A stretch of DNA of 64,000 nucleotides from Eustoma russellianum (Eukaryota > Streptophyta > Magnoliopsida > Gentianales > Gentianaceae). Under the pieces are notes generated by a model. It saw nothing but the letters and a program-made list of their open reading frames with translations. It had not been told where the DNA came from and searched no databases. The translations under genes were made by a program, and so were the position numbers. This document shows, in pieces, positions 12,410 through 24,603 of the stretch; positions within the stretch are counted from its first letter, which is position 1, and each line of letters begins with the position of its first letter. Location of the stretch: positions 26,705,940-26,769,939 of the forward strand of contig AP025055.1 of NCBI GenBank assembly GCA_036186865.1. Direction: 5' to 3'.

Positions 12410-13236
12410 CAGCTTCTTCAACTCCTCCAAATAAACATCACAATTTCTTTTCCAATGCCCAGGCTTGTTGCAATGGAAACAAGTTCCTTCCTTAGGAACC
12501 TTTGCCTTGGGACCAGGTTTCGGTTTAGCTTGACCCTTGCCCTTTTGCACCCTTGCACTTTTAGCTTACCCTTGCCTTTAGCTTTCTTTTCTAGCTTGTA
12601 TTGACACTCAATACATGGGTAGGCTTTTTGATATTCCCCTCAGCAGTTTTGAGCATACCATGTAGCTCAGGAATGGACTTTTCCATATTATTCATATTGT
12701 AGTTCATGACGAACTGAGAAAAACTGCTAGGCAAAGAGTGTAGGATCAAATCCGTGGCGAGTTCCAAACTCAGGGGATATCCAAGTCTTGCAAGGTGATC
12801 TATATAGCCTTTCATCTTTAAAACATGAGCGCTAACAGATTCACCTTCAGACATCTTACAGTCAAAAAGTGCAACAGCGGTGTCGAACCTATCCTGCCTA
12901 GCCTGTTGTTGGAAAGCTTGTTTGAGATGCACACTCATCTCATAAGCTTCTAAGTGTTCCAGGTCTTTCTGAAGTCCTGAACACATAGTTGCCAACATAG
13001 ACATCCTATGTCGTTTGAATCTTCCACATGCTTCTTATACTTGTTCTTAACAGCAACAGAAGCATCAGCAGGAGGGGTTCAGGGACAGGGTCATCGAGCA
13101 CGTAGGACTTCTTTTCTTGCTTGAGAACGATTCTCAAGTTTCGAAACCAATCAACAAAATTAGTCCCACATTCTTTTAATTTTTCCTTCTCAAGGATTGA
13201 TCGCAGCGATAAGGTGGAATTGTTATTAGCAGCCAT
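12410..13236 (-). pseudogene. A2 gag (frameshifted)
   Basis: Begins with the family ATG (MAANNNSTLSLRS). Frame is lost near 13073, where two bases are missing in the proline-rich stretch (PVPEP), and again near 12998. The piece 13004-12591 covers the core of Gag up to VLSVNT. The lysine-rich tail before the zinc knuckle carries the B-type residues (T, L, A, A) rather than those of A1 and A3, and has more small deletions. Confidence 0.8.
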
Positions 13237-14956
13237 TTATGATCTACAAAACATGCAAAGTAACACTTTATTAATAATGAGGTTAAAATTATAAAACTCT
13301 CACTAAAACATAACCCTCAAAAGAAATATTTTAGTGAGCTAAGATCCATATTTGACTTAATTCTAAACTCAGCTTTGGCATGACGCTTAAATTAAGTTTT
13401 AGGTAGGTAACTTCTTTACCAATTACATCTCATGTAACTCTTAGAATTTATGGAATAATGACATCATATATCATTGTATGTTAGATTCCATCTAATGCCT
13501 TGGGCCCAAAACCGTTTTGATAGCCCAATTAAGTCTAACCAATTTTAAACATATGAGTAGCACTATTACTCACTACGTAGCTAGGAATGTTTAAAGCACA
13601 TTGCTTTGGCAATACCTACTTTAATACAATCCCAGTTTTAATAGGTGTTTAAGACATGGATGGCATCAAGACTTAAATTATTGATGAGGGTTCAACTTAG
13701 TTTATGTCTTGCATTGCATATCATTATATCGTAGCATCCTATATGCATATATAATCTATCATCCACGCATCTCATACAAAATGATAAATATGTAAACGTG
13801 ACATAGCATGGCCAAACTAAATATGATCTTCATGAGACCAAATGAAGATCATAAAGGAAACCCTATGTGAAAGACTTCCTATTACAACATTTGCAATGAT
13901 ACATATCTTCTTGTCTTGAGCTCGTGCCTCCATCTCCATGGAATCCACTCGTCCTTGGTATGTGTCGCCATCACCACTTTTGTAGCTTGATTCTTCATTT
14001 ATTACAATAATAAAGAAAAACCTAACTATTGTATAATAAAATACAAAAAAACTACAGCGGCACGCAGGCCATAATAACCCAAAACAAAAATATGACTAAG
14101 TCAATCACATAGGTCCTGAGGCCATGCTATGCACCATGCAAAGACATCAACAATTATAATATATTTTACACAAACTATTATAACAAATAAATATATATTG
14201 ACATTCTTAATGTCACGGTAACGAACTATAGGGCGTACGCATACGGCAGTCCCGCTAGCCGGTTAGCGGGCGGGGTTCCGAGGGGCAAGCCCCTAGGCGG
14301 GGTCGAGGGGAAGCGCCCCTCGAAGCCAAACAGAAAGTATCAATCGCATTGATAATTTTCTTTTCAAACCCTAACACAGACGCGTCAATCATATTAACGT
14401 CTTACTGTTTTGATTACGTGTAAACCCTTATAGAAGCATCGATCGAATCGATGGCTGTCATTCGCAAACCTTAAAACAGAATATCAATCAAATCGATAAT
14501 CTTCATCCGAAACTAGAAATCAGAATCATCGAATTGATAATCTGTCTTTCGAAACACGAAAACAGAACCATCAATCGGTTGTTCATATCGATATAAACAT
14601 AATCGTTTTTGATCATCTCATGAAAAACGAAAACTTTATATCACATATAACAATCTCGAATTATAACATCTGATGAAAACGAATTGAAAACATCAATCCG
14701 ATATCACCAGATGAGATTCGAAAAGTTTTACACAATATCGTGTGATTATATCTAATATAAACAAAATCGTGTTTTGATCATCACATGACAAATGATTACC
14801 GCCGTTATATCCAAATCATCTCATGAAAACGAATTGAAAACACCATTCCTTCTCTCATCATATGAATCCGAATTACTGTTTTATAACATATCATGCCATA
14901 CAAAAAACAAATAAACACATAAGCATGATATAGTGGATTTAAATGAGACAACAAGT
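13237..14956 (-). other. A2 leader with hairpin island
   Basis: Leader between gag and the primer-binding site (14957-14969). No ORF is supported. It contains the GC-rich hairpin island at 14250-14323, with the CCCGCTA/TAGCGGG and CGAGGGG/CCCCTCG stems preserved. Confidence 0.6.
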
Positions 14957-14969
14957 GGCTCTGATACCA
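14957..14969 (-). other. Primer-binding site of A2
   Basis: Minus-strand TGGTATCAGAGCC, one base from LTR3. Complementary to initiator tRNA-Met. Confidence 0.85.
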
Positions 14970-14970
14970 C

Positions 14971-16421
14971 TGTTAGGAAATCAACCGAGATCACTGCAAA
15001 ACGCGTAGCGGAAAACAAAAACTTGATCTCCGATTCCTACCAAGGATCCATGTTGTAGGTTTAATTCCGATGAAAGAAACTCAAAAATTACCTTTTTGTA
15101 GATCCGAATTACGTAGATGAAGCAGGTGCGAAAATACGATCACCCTCTGTCGGTATCCACACGAACGCTTCCGTCCGGAGTGCTAGCTCTTCAAACGCGC
15201 GGCTGAAGAACTCTGTTTTTCACAAAAAACGGCTCTAGGGTTTCTTTGATGATTCTGTGTATTTTTCGTGTGTATAGTGTATACGAGATACACAAGTATA
15301 TATATACACATACGTAGACATCAAAATCCGAGTCCTAATCGGATTAGTTGATGCCAATCAAAATCCATATCAGATACGGATTCTATCAGGATATTCAAAT
15401 CCATATCAGATATGGATTCTCTCGTTATTATCCGATAATACCACATGTATATATAATCACAAAAAAACCGAAAATAATAATAATAATAATTAATATCCAA
15501 TATTAATATTATTAATATTAAAAACGATAATAATAATAATAATAATTAATATCCAATATTAATATTATTAATATTATTAATCTCAGCCATACGCATTCTT
15601 GTGTGTGACCCGATAGGCCCATATTAATTGACAGTTGATTAAATCTCTATTAAACCAACAAGTCGTAATTGGCCTCTAGCAAGGCATTACAACTACCCAA
15701 TTAATACGAGTAAAGTCCAACTAGCCTAACAATAGTACATGCATTAATCCCTTTGTCACACGATATCTAGTTTGAACATAAGTCATGGTCAGCGTCATAC
15801 TTATATAGTTCAAACATATGATTACTCGATCTCTAAGTAAACTGATAAAACAAATGATATTGATCACATTATCAATTCATTTGAGCACGGCCATGCATTT
15901 CGCAGTCTCACTAATCGAGGGGCCCAAAGATATCTCTCTCAAAAGAGAGGGACAAATTCTATCTTGATTGTTCAATATCCTCTACATAATTTCTATCACA
16001 TTCAATCATGACCTTTATTATTATCCAGTTACTGATAACGTTTGATCATGTCAAAATATAATAGTCCTTATGTTGGAAACTATGACAATCTCAAGTCAAA
16101 GGATTAAAACATGACTATCATGAGATTTACTTATGACGCTAATCCATGTAGTAATCTCATGATGTGTCTATCCAATACACTGTTCTCTAACAAGTATCTG
16201 TGAGATTGATTCGTATCACCATACACATAATCATCTCATGATTATCAAATTAATACTCATACTGATTATAAATTATTTTATCTCCATAACAATAATGAAT
16301 CAGGGACATATATCAAAATTGTGTAACATACTAACCAACAATAATGATAATAAAACCTCTTTTATTAATAATAAATGCATAACATAATATCCAATCATGG
16401 CCTAGGGCATATACACTAACA
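14971..16421 (-). repeat. LTR3 of array (shared by A2 and A3)
   Basis: About 1451 bp with TGTTAG...CTAACA ends. It shares variants with LTR4 that LTR1, LTR2 and element B lack, for example GTAGCGG near 15006, ACGTAGATG near 15112 and AGTAAACTG near 15836. It bounds A3 on the left and A2 on the right. Confidence 0.9.
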
Positions 16422-16441
16422 ATCTCCCACTTGCACTAGAC

Positions 16442-19400
16442 CTACAAATATCCTGAGACCCATAGATCTAGTGTGCTGATCATGCTTGACGCGTGAGATA
16501 GGCTTAGTCAATGGATCCGCTATGTTATCGTTTGTGTCAACTTTGCATATCTTGACATCTCCTCTATCGATGATGTCTCGAATGAGATGGTACCGCCTGA
16601 GTATATGTTTAGATCTCTGATGAGACCTAGGCTCTTTTGCTTGTGCTATGGCACCATTGTTGTCACAATAAATGTCCACAGGATTTGCAATGCTAGGTAC
16701 TACTCCTAGCTCAGTGATGAACTTCTTCAACCAAAACTGCTTCTTTAGCTGCATCTGATGCTGCTATATACTCAGCCTCTGTTGTAAGAATCAGCCACAG
16801 TGCTTTGTTTTTGAACTCTTCCAACTAACAGCTCTACCATTCAATGTTAATACAAAACCAGACTGCGATCTGAAATCATCTATGTCGTTTGGAAACTAGC
16901 ATCTGTGTAACCATTTACAACTAACTCGTCATCCAAACCTCCATAAACCCAAGAATACATCTTTAGTCCTTCTGAGGTACTTAAGAATATTCTTGACAGC
17001 TGTCCAGTGACCTTCACCGGGGTCAGCTTGATATCTACTTGTTGTGCTCAATGGATATGAGACATCTGGTCTAGTACATAACATGGCATACATGATCGAT
17101 CCTATAGCAGAAGCATAAGGGAATCTTATTCATTCGATCTCGCTCATCAGATGTCCGAGGACATTGATTCTTGCTAAGATGAATGCCATGAGACATAGGC
17201 AGGAATCCTTTCTTGGACTCTTGCATGTTGAACCTCTCAACATTTTATCTATGTATGTACTCTGACTCAAGCCTATGATCCTTTTAGATCTATCTCTGTA
17301 GATCTTGATACCAAGGATATAGGTAGCCTCACCCAAGTCTTTCATTGAGATAAGAATTCCCTAACCAAGCCTTAACGTTTTGCAAGGTAGGGATATCATT
17401 CCCAATAAGCAATATGTCATCCACATATAAGACCAAGAAACACTACTGCACTCCCACTGACCATCTTGTAAACACAAGGTTCATCTTCATTCTTGATGAA
17501 ACCAAAGTTCTTAACTGTTTCATCAAACGAAGATTTCCCAGCTTCGAGATGCTTGCTTCAATCCATAGATGGACCTTTGAAGCTTGCAAACCTTCTTTGA
17601 ATTCTCAGGATTTACAAAACCCTCAGGTTGTGTCATGTACACCTCCTAGAGTAAATTTACATTAAGGAAAGCAGTTTTGACATCCATTTGCCATATCTCA
17701 TAATCATAGTTATGCTGCAATGGCAAGGAGAATTCGAATAGACTTAAGCATAGCTACTGGTTGAAAAGGTCTTATCATAGTCTATACGATAGGTTTGCTT
17801 TGAAACCTTTAGCCACAAGCCTTGCTTTGTAGGTTTGCACATTTCCATCCATGTCAGTTTTCTTCTGGAAAACCCATTTGCAACCAACAGTCTTAATACC
17901 CTCTGGAGGATCAATTAAAGACCAAACTTGGTTTATCAAACATGGATTCCATCTCAGAATTCATGGATCCAAGCCATTTATCTGAATCTGGACCAGAACA
18001 CAGCTTCCTGATAGTAGTAGGCCTCATCTTGATCTATGAGCATAACTTCACTATCATCAGTCACAAGAAATCCATGTCTCTCTGGCTGACGATGTATCCT
18101 ATCAGATCTGCGTTGGACTTGTGTTACATTTTCAGCTCCACAATTGTTTGTGGTTCTGAAATGTCTCTAAGACGGTTTTCAACGATATCTTGTGGAACTT
18201 GAGTTTCCTCAAGTTGTACTCTACTCCCACTAGTTCTCTTGGAGAGAAACTCCTTTTCCAAAAAGACTCCATTTCGAGCAACAAACACTTTGTTCTCGAG
18301 GGAATATAGAAATAGTACCCTTTGTTTCTTTAGGATACCCACAAAAATACATTTGATAGATTTGGAGCTAGCTTATCTGACACTACTCTTTTCACACATA
18401 GCTTCACAACCCCAAATCTTAAGAAAAGACAAACTGGTCTTCTACCAGTCCACATTTCATATGGTGTGTCTTTTCAACCCGCTTTAGATGGTACACGGTT
18501 CAAAATGAATGCAGCTGTCTCCAAGGCATACCCCAAAAAGATAAAGGAAGATCTACTTGGCCCATCATAGATCGAACCATATCTAATAAAGTTCGATTTC
18601 TCCTTTCAGAAACACCATTCCATTGTGGAGTTCCTGGAGGAGTCAACTGTTGAAACGATTCCACAATTTCTTAGATTTTGGTCAAATTCTTGGCTCAAAT
18701 ATTCACCACCTCGATCTGATCGAAGCGTTTTAATTGTCTTACCAAGTTGATTTTTTACTTCATTTTGAAAATTTCTAAACATTTCAAAGACTCATGCTTA
18801 TGTTTCATTAGGTAGACATAGCCATACCTACTGAAATCATCAGTAAAGTAATGAAATACTGAAATCCTCCTTGGCACTAATGCTTATTGGGCCGCATACA
18901 TCTGTATGTACCAAGCCCAATAAGTCATTAGCCCTTTCACTATGTCCAGTAAAGGGGTCTTTGTCATCTTTCCAAGCAAACAAGACTCGCAATTTTCAAA
19001 TGATTCAAAATCAAATGAATCTAATAATCCATCTTGATGGAGTTTAGATACGCGCTCTCATTTATATGGCTAAGGCGACAATGCCATAAATATGCAGGAT
19101 TTAATTCATTTGGCTTAGTTCTCTTTGAAGATATTGTTATAAATATTACCGTCATTGGAATCATCAAGGTTAAGGACATAAATGCCATTATAACTACTTG
19201 CAATACAATAAAGCAAGTCATTTTTATCAAAATAGAACACTTTCTTATTTTTAATTAAAAATGAATAACCTTCATCATCCAAAACATATACTGAAATAAG
19301 ATTCCTACTCATAGTAGGAACATAAAAGCAATTGTTTAAAACTAACAAAAGCCCGTTGGGTAAGACAAGCTCATAGGTCCCTACAGCTATAGCAGCAACT

Positions 19401-19559
19401 CTTGCTCTATGCCAACACGTAGGTCCACCTCGCCCTTCTTCAGCATCCTACTCCTTTTGAGCCCCTGCATATTTGTACAAATATGGGATCCACATCCAGT
19501 ATCTAATACCCAGGAAGAAGAAGTAGATAAATAATTTCTATAACACAAATACCTGAAGA
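16442..19559 (-). pseudogene. A3 pol (heavily frameshifted)
   Basis: Pol of the same family in many short pieces: protease and HHCC region (19450-19021), integrase core (about 18800-18350), RT (about 17990-17130) and RNase H (16754-16442, ending HTRSMGL). Both insertions and deletions of single bases interrupt it (for example near 16735, 16785 and 16810). At diagnostic sites it mostly agrees with A1. No piece longer than about 110 residues stays in frame. Confidence 0.8.
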
Positions 19560-20383
19560 TGTAGTCGCACTACCCTTCAGCTCTTCAACTCCTCCAAATA
19601 ACATCACAATTTCTTTTCCAATGTCCAGGCTTGTTGCAATGGAAACAAGTTCCTTCCTTAGGAACCTTTGCCTTGGGACCAGGTTTCGGTTTAGCTTGAC
19701 CCTTGGACCCTTTTGCACCCTTCGCACTTTTGGGCTTACCCTTGCCTTTACCTTTCTTTTTCATAGGCTTGATATTGACACTCAATACATGGGTAGGCTT
19801 TTTGATATTCCCTCAGCAGTTTTGAGCATACCGTGTAGCTCAGGAATGGACTTTTCCATATATTCATATTGTAGTCATAACGAACTGAGAAAAACTGCTA
19901 GGCAAAGAGTGTAGGATCAAATCCGTGGCGAGTTCCAAACTCAGGGGATATCCAAGTCTTGCAAGGTGATCTATATAGCCTTTCATCTTTAAACATGAGC
20001 GCTAACAGATTCCACCTTCAGACATCTTGCATTCAAAAGTGCAACAGCGGGTGTCGAACCTATCCTGCCTAGCCTGTTGTTGGAAAGCTTGTAAGTGTTC
20101 CAAGTCTTTCTGAAGTCCTGAACACATAGTTGCCAACATAAGACATCCTATGTCGTTTGAATCTTCCACATGCTTATTATACTTGTTCTTAACAGAAACA
20201 GAAGAATCAGCAGGAGGTGGTTCAGGGACAGGGTCATCGAGCACGTAGGACTTCTTTTCTTCTTGCTTGAGAACGATTCTCAAGTTTCGAAACCAATCAA
20301 CAAAATTATTCCCACATTCTTTTTTAATTTTTCCTTCTCAAGGATTGATCGCAGCGATAAGGTGGAATTGTTATTAGAGCCAT
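19560..20383 (-). pseudogene. A3 gag (frameshifted, 30-bp deletion)
   Basis: The ATG at 20383 is followed at once by a lost base, so frame fails after two residues. The Gag core is readable in 20283-20002. Near 20092 a 30-bp, ten-codon deletion joins two AAGCTT-type repeats and removes the EAYEMSVHLK segment. The tail (19785-19585) is in good frame and shows the KSAKGAKGSKGQAKPKPGPK stretch and the zinc knuckle CFHCNKPGHWKRNC. Confidence 0.8.
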
Positions 20384-22135
20384 TTATGATCTACAAAACA
20401 TGCAAAGTAACACTTTATTAATAATGAGGTTAAAATGTATAAAACTCCCACTAAAACATAACCCTCAAAGAAATATTTAGTGAGCTAAGATCCATATTTG
20501 ACTTAATTCTAAACTCAGCTTTGGCATGACGCTTAAAATTAAGTTGTTTTAGGTAGGTAACTTCTTTACCAATTACATCTCATGTAACTCTTGGAATTTA
20601 TGGAATAATGACATCATATATCATTGTATGTTAGATTCCATCTAATGCCTTGGGCCCAAACCGTTTTGATAGCCCAATTAGTCTAACCAATTTTAAACAT
20701 ATGAGTAGCACTATTACTCATCCTACGTAGCTAGGAATGTTTAAAGCACATTGTTTTGGCAATACCTACTTTAATACAATCCCAGTTTTAATAGGTGTTT
20801 AAGACATGGATGGCATAAAGACTTAAATTATTGATGAGGGTTCAACTTAGTTTATGTCTTGCATTGCATATCATTATATCGTAGCATCATATATGCATAT
20901 ATAATCCATCATCCACGCATCTCATACAAAATGATAAATATGTAAACGTGACATATCATGGCCAAACTAAATATGATCTTCATGAGACCAAATGAAGATC
21001 ATAAAGGAACCCTATGTGAAAGACTTCCAATTACAACATTTGCAATGATACATATCTTCTTGTCTTGAGCTCGTGCCTCCATCTCCATGGAATCCACTCG
21101 TCCTTGGTATATGTCGCCATCACCACTTTTGTAGCTTGATTTCTTCATTTATACAATAATAAGAAAAACCTAACTAATTGTATAATAAATACAACAAAAA
21201 CTACAGCGGCACGCAGTCCATAATAACCCAAAACAGAAATATGACTAAGTCAATCACATAGGTCCTGAGGCCATGCTATGCACATGCAAAGACATGACAA
21301 TTATAATATATTTTACACAAAGATATATAACAAATAAATATATATTGACATTCTTAATGTCACGGTAACGAACTATAGGGCGTACGCATACGGCGGTTCC
21401 CGCTAGCCGGTTAGCGGGCGGGGGTTCCGAGGGGCAGCGCCCCTGTGCGGGGTCCGAGGGGCAGAGCCCCTAGGCAAGGTCGAGGGAGGAAGCGTCCCTC
21501 GAAGCCAAATATAAAGTATCAATCGCATTGATAATTTTCTTTTCGAAACCCTAATACAGACGCGTCAATCATATTAACGGTCTTACTGTTTTGATTACGT
21601 GTAAACCCTTATAGAAGCATCGATCGAATCGATGGCTGTCATTCACAAACCTTAAAACAGAATATCAATCAAATCGATAATCTTCATCTGAAACTAGAAA
21701 TCAGAATCATCATCGAATTGATAATCTGTCTTTCGAAACACGAAAACAGAACCATCAATCGGTTGTTCATATCGATATAAACATAATCGTTTTTGATCAT
21801 CTCATGAAAAACGAAAACTTATATCACATATAACAATCTCGAATTATAACATCTGATGAAAACGAATTGAAAACATCAATCCGATATCACCAGATGAGAT
21901 TCGAATAAGGTTTTACACATATCGTGTGATTATATCTAATATAAACAAAATCGTGTTTGATCATCACATGACAAATGATTACCGCCGTATACAAATCATC
22001 TCATGAAAACGAATTGAAAAACACCATTCTTCTCTCATCATATGAAATCCGAATTACTGTTTTATACATATCATGCCATACAAAAAACAATAAACACATA
22101 AGCATGATATAGTGGATTTAAATGAGACAACAAGT
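20384..22135 (-). other. A3 leader with expanded hairpin island
   Basis: Untranslated leader. The GC-rich island at 21399-21502 is longer than in A1 or A2, with an extra GAGGGGCAG(A/C)GCCCCT unit, so hairpin units vary in number between otherwise similar copies. No ORF is supported. Confidence 0.6.
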
Positions 22136-22148
22136 GGCTCTGATACCA
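22136..22148 (-). other. Primer-binding site of A3
   Basis: Minus-strand TGGTATCAGAGCC, one base from LTR4. Complementary to initiator tRNA-Met. Confidence 0.85.
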
Positions 22149-22149
22149 C

Positions 22150-23236
22150 TGTTAGGAAATCAACCGAGATCACTGCAAAACGCGTAGCGGAAAACAAAAA
22201 CTTGATCTCCGATTTCCTACCAAGGATCCATGTTGTTCGTTTAATTCGATGAAAGAAACTCAAAAATTACCTTTGTAGATCCGAATTACGTAGATGAAGC
22301 AGGTGCGAAAATACGATCACCCTCTGTCGGTATCCACACGAACGCTTCCGTCCGGAGTGCTAGCTCTTCAAACGGCGCGGCTGAAGAACTTTGTTTTTCA
22401 CAAAAAACGGCTCTAGGGTTTCTTTGATGATTCTGTGTATTTTTCGTGTGTATAGTGTATACGAGATACACAAGTATAAATATACACATACGTAGACATC
22501 AAAATCCGAGTCCTAATCGGATTAGTTGATGCAAATCAAAATCCATATCAGATATGGATTCTCTCGTTATTATCCGATAATACACATGTATATATAATCA
22601 CAAAAAAACGAAAATAATAATAATTATAATTAATATCCAATATTAATATTAGTAATATTAAAAACTATAATAATAATAATAATAATTAATATCCAATATT
22701 AATATTATTAATATTATTAATCTCAGCCTTACGCATTCTTGTGTGTGACCCGATAGGCCAATATTAATTGAGAGTTGATTAAATCTCTATTAAACCAACA
22801 AGTCGTAATTGGCCTCTAGCAAGCCATTACAACTACCCAATTAATACGAGTAAAGTCCAACTAGCCTAATAATAGTACATGCATTAATCCTTTTGTCACA
22901 CGATATCTAGTTTGAACATAAGTCATGGTCAGCGTCATACTTATATAGTTCAAACATATGATTACTCGATCTCTAAGTAAACTGATAAAACAAATGATAT
23001 TGATCAGATTATCAATTCATTTGAGCACGGCCATGCATTTTGCAGTCTCACTAATCGAGGGGCCCAAAGATATCTCTCTCAAAAGAGAGGGACAAATTCT
23101 ATCTTGATTGTTCAATATCCTCTGCATAATTTCTATCACATTCAATCATGACCTTTATTATTATCCAGTTACGGATAACGTTTGATCATGTCAAAATATA
23201 ATATCCAAATCATGGCCTAGGGCACATACACTAACA
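22150..23236 (-). repeat. LTR4 of array (5' LTR of A3, internally deleted)
   Basis: Terminal TGTTAG and CTAACA are present, but only about 1087 bp remain. One deletion of about 360 bp joins AATATAAT to ATCC near 23201. Another of about 45 bp near 22545 removes one copy of the 21-bp palindrome between direct repeats. As the 5' LTR in transcription order, it has lost part of its U3. Confidence 0.88.
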
Positions 23237-23241
23237 GGCTT
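23237..23241. repeat. Target-site duplication GGCTT (right)
   Basis: Identical to 672-676. No such duplication separates the inner units. Confidence 0.85.
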
Positions 23242-23376
23242 GGCTTACAAGGGAGACTCAATACACTCCGGACGGTCTTGGCATAGGGAAAAAGCACGAT
23301 TGGAAAGGCAAAACATTACTGGTCAAGACTGCCAAAATATCTTTGGGAGCCACTCTTTATTTTAGCTGGAAAAGCA
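23242..23376 (+). pseudogene. LINE ORF2 C-terminal fragment, part 2
   Basis: Continues the frame of 629-676 with GLQGRLNTLRTVLA, a stop (TAG), then GKKHDWKGKTLLVKTAKIS and LGATLYFSWK up to the LTR of element C. The basic WKGKxLLVKTAK stretch followed by YFxWK is typical of the region after the zinc-binding motif in plant LINE polymerases. It is 135 bp, trapped between two LTR elements. Confidence 0.55.
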
Positions 23377-23908
23377 TGTTGAAATGGCGGAGAAGCAACC
23401 TGCTGAAGACAGGAGAGCAGGTGTCGAACACCTTGAAGAAACAGTGAAAACTCACTAGAGATGAAACGGTTGGGAATGGAAAGTGTGCATCAAGAGTAGT
23501 AGACAAACATTCCAAACGATGTGATTGGCTGAACATGGAAGGGACTTCAGAACTATCAGCAATTGACGCGTGAAGATGCAAGCCAGCAACGCGTTGTGGA
23601 AGAATCGAAGGAGGAATAAGGATGTGCGCGGGAAGAATTATAAAAGCAATGAAAAGACAAGAATACCCCTGAAGCCTATACTGAATCTGTTATAACCGTG
23701 GTCCTTTCTTGTAAATTCAAAGTGATGTATTCGTTTAGCTGCACATAAACGGTTCTCAACTGTAGAATTGTAGAACTTCTTGATCAGATTTGTGTAATAC
23801 ACATTGAGTCCTCTCTCTACTTCGTATTTCTTCGTCTTCTTTCCATTTGCATTTGCTTTGATTTGTTGTTTGCTTAATCTCAATCATTGCTTTACAACAT
23901 TTTTTTCA
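23377..23908 (+). repeat. 5' LTR of element C
   Basis: Starts TGTTGAAATGGCGG and ends TTTTTTTCA immediately before the primer-binding site. It pairs with 37204-37732, which has the same start and a TTTTCTTCA end. Several substitutions separate the two. Confidence 0.85.
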
Positions 23909-23921
23909 TGGTATCAGAGAC
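23909..23921 (+). other. Primer-binding site of element C
   Basis: TGGTATCAGAGAC directly follows the 5' LTR. It matches the 3' end of initiator tRNA-Met with a change at the end. Confidence 0.8.
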
Positions 23922-23988
23922 AATCAAATCATCAATTAATTCTTGATTAATTTCTTGTTCAACCTTGACAATCCGTAAACATTGATCA

Positions 23989-24603
23989 ATGAGAATGGCT
24001 TCTTTTTCATCAACTGCTCCTAGAATTGTTGATCCAACTGAGAATCCTTTATATGTACATCCGAGTGATTCATCTTCGTTTGTCTTGGCCCAACCGCTGC
24101 TTGATTCACATAATTACCATGGATGGTGTGGTACTATTAGACGTGCTCTTGAATGCAAGAACAAAATTGGCTTCGTAGATGGTACTATTTATAAGCCAGC
24201 GCTGAATGAATGTAAATACTCCAGTTGGCTCAAGGCCAACAACATGGTAGTTTCTTGGATTATAAACTCGGTTATACCCCCTATTGCCCAAAGTGTTATG
24301 TGGATTGATGATGCAGTAGACATGAATGATTTGAAATTGAGGTATGGAAATATTGATGCATTTTGTTTATCAGATTTACTGGAAGAGTGGTATGGTGTTA
24401 GACAGGAAACTCTGTCGGTAACAGAGTACTATATTAAGCTTAAGGTAGTTTGGGAGGAACTGACAATATTGAGGTCAGTTCCTGCGTGTAGATGTGGTAG
24501 ATGTAATTGTAATATTTCTGCTCAAGTGACTAAGTTTGTTGAGAATGATTTTGCCATAAAGTTCTTGAAAGGCTTATCGAATGAATATGAAGCGGTAAAA
24601 TAA
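23989..24603 (+). pseudogene. C Gag N-terminal part
   Basis: 204 residues from MRMASFSS; the second Met fits the family start better. Contains NPLYVHPSDSSSFVLAQPL, HNYHGWCGTIRRALECKNK and LKLRYGNIDAFCLSDLLEEW, the copia Gag (Retrotran_gag_3/UBN2) pattern. It ends at TAA (24601-24603) where element D has a serine codon. The same frame continues downstream to 25296, so this is one Gag interrupted by a nonsense codon. Confidence 0.8.

Larger units (their letters stand above)
677..23236 (-). mobile_element. Tandem Ty1/copia array with shared LTRs (units A1, A2, A3)
   Basis: Four LTRs (677-2123, 7851-9284, 14971-16421, 22150-23236) alternate with three full internal regions, all on the minus strand. 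Each internal region has its own polypurine tract on the left and primer-binding site on the right, both directly abutting LTRs, so the middle LTRs serve two units. LTRs have TGTTAG...CTAACA ends. Only the outer ends carry the 5-bp duplication GGCTT. Gag starts MAANNNSTLSLRSILEKEKL and pol has the order PR-INT-RT-RH, as in copia; the style resembles the Angela lineage (inference). All three units carry frameshifts. The single duplication means one integration footprint, from a concatemer, from cDNA recombination into an existing element, or from unequal exchange. Confidence 0.9.

Noticed and set aside
22054..22489. Open frames across the A3 leader and LTR4 start
   Set aside because: They cross the primer-binding site and LTR boundary and are not kept in the other units.
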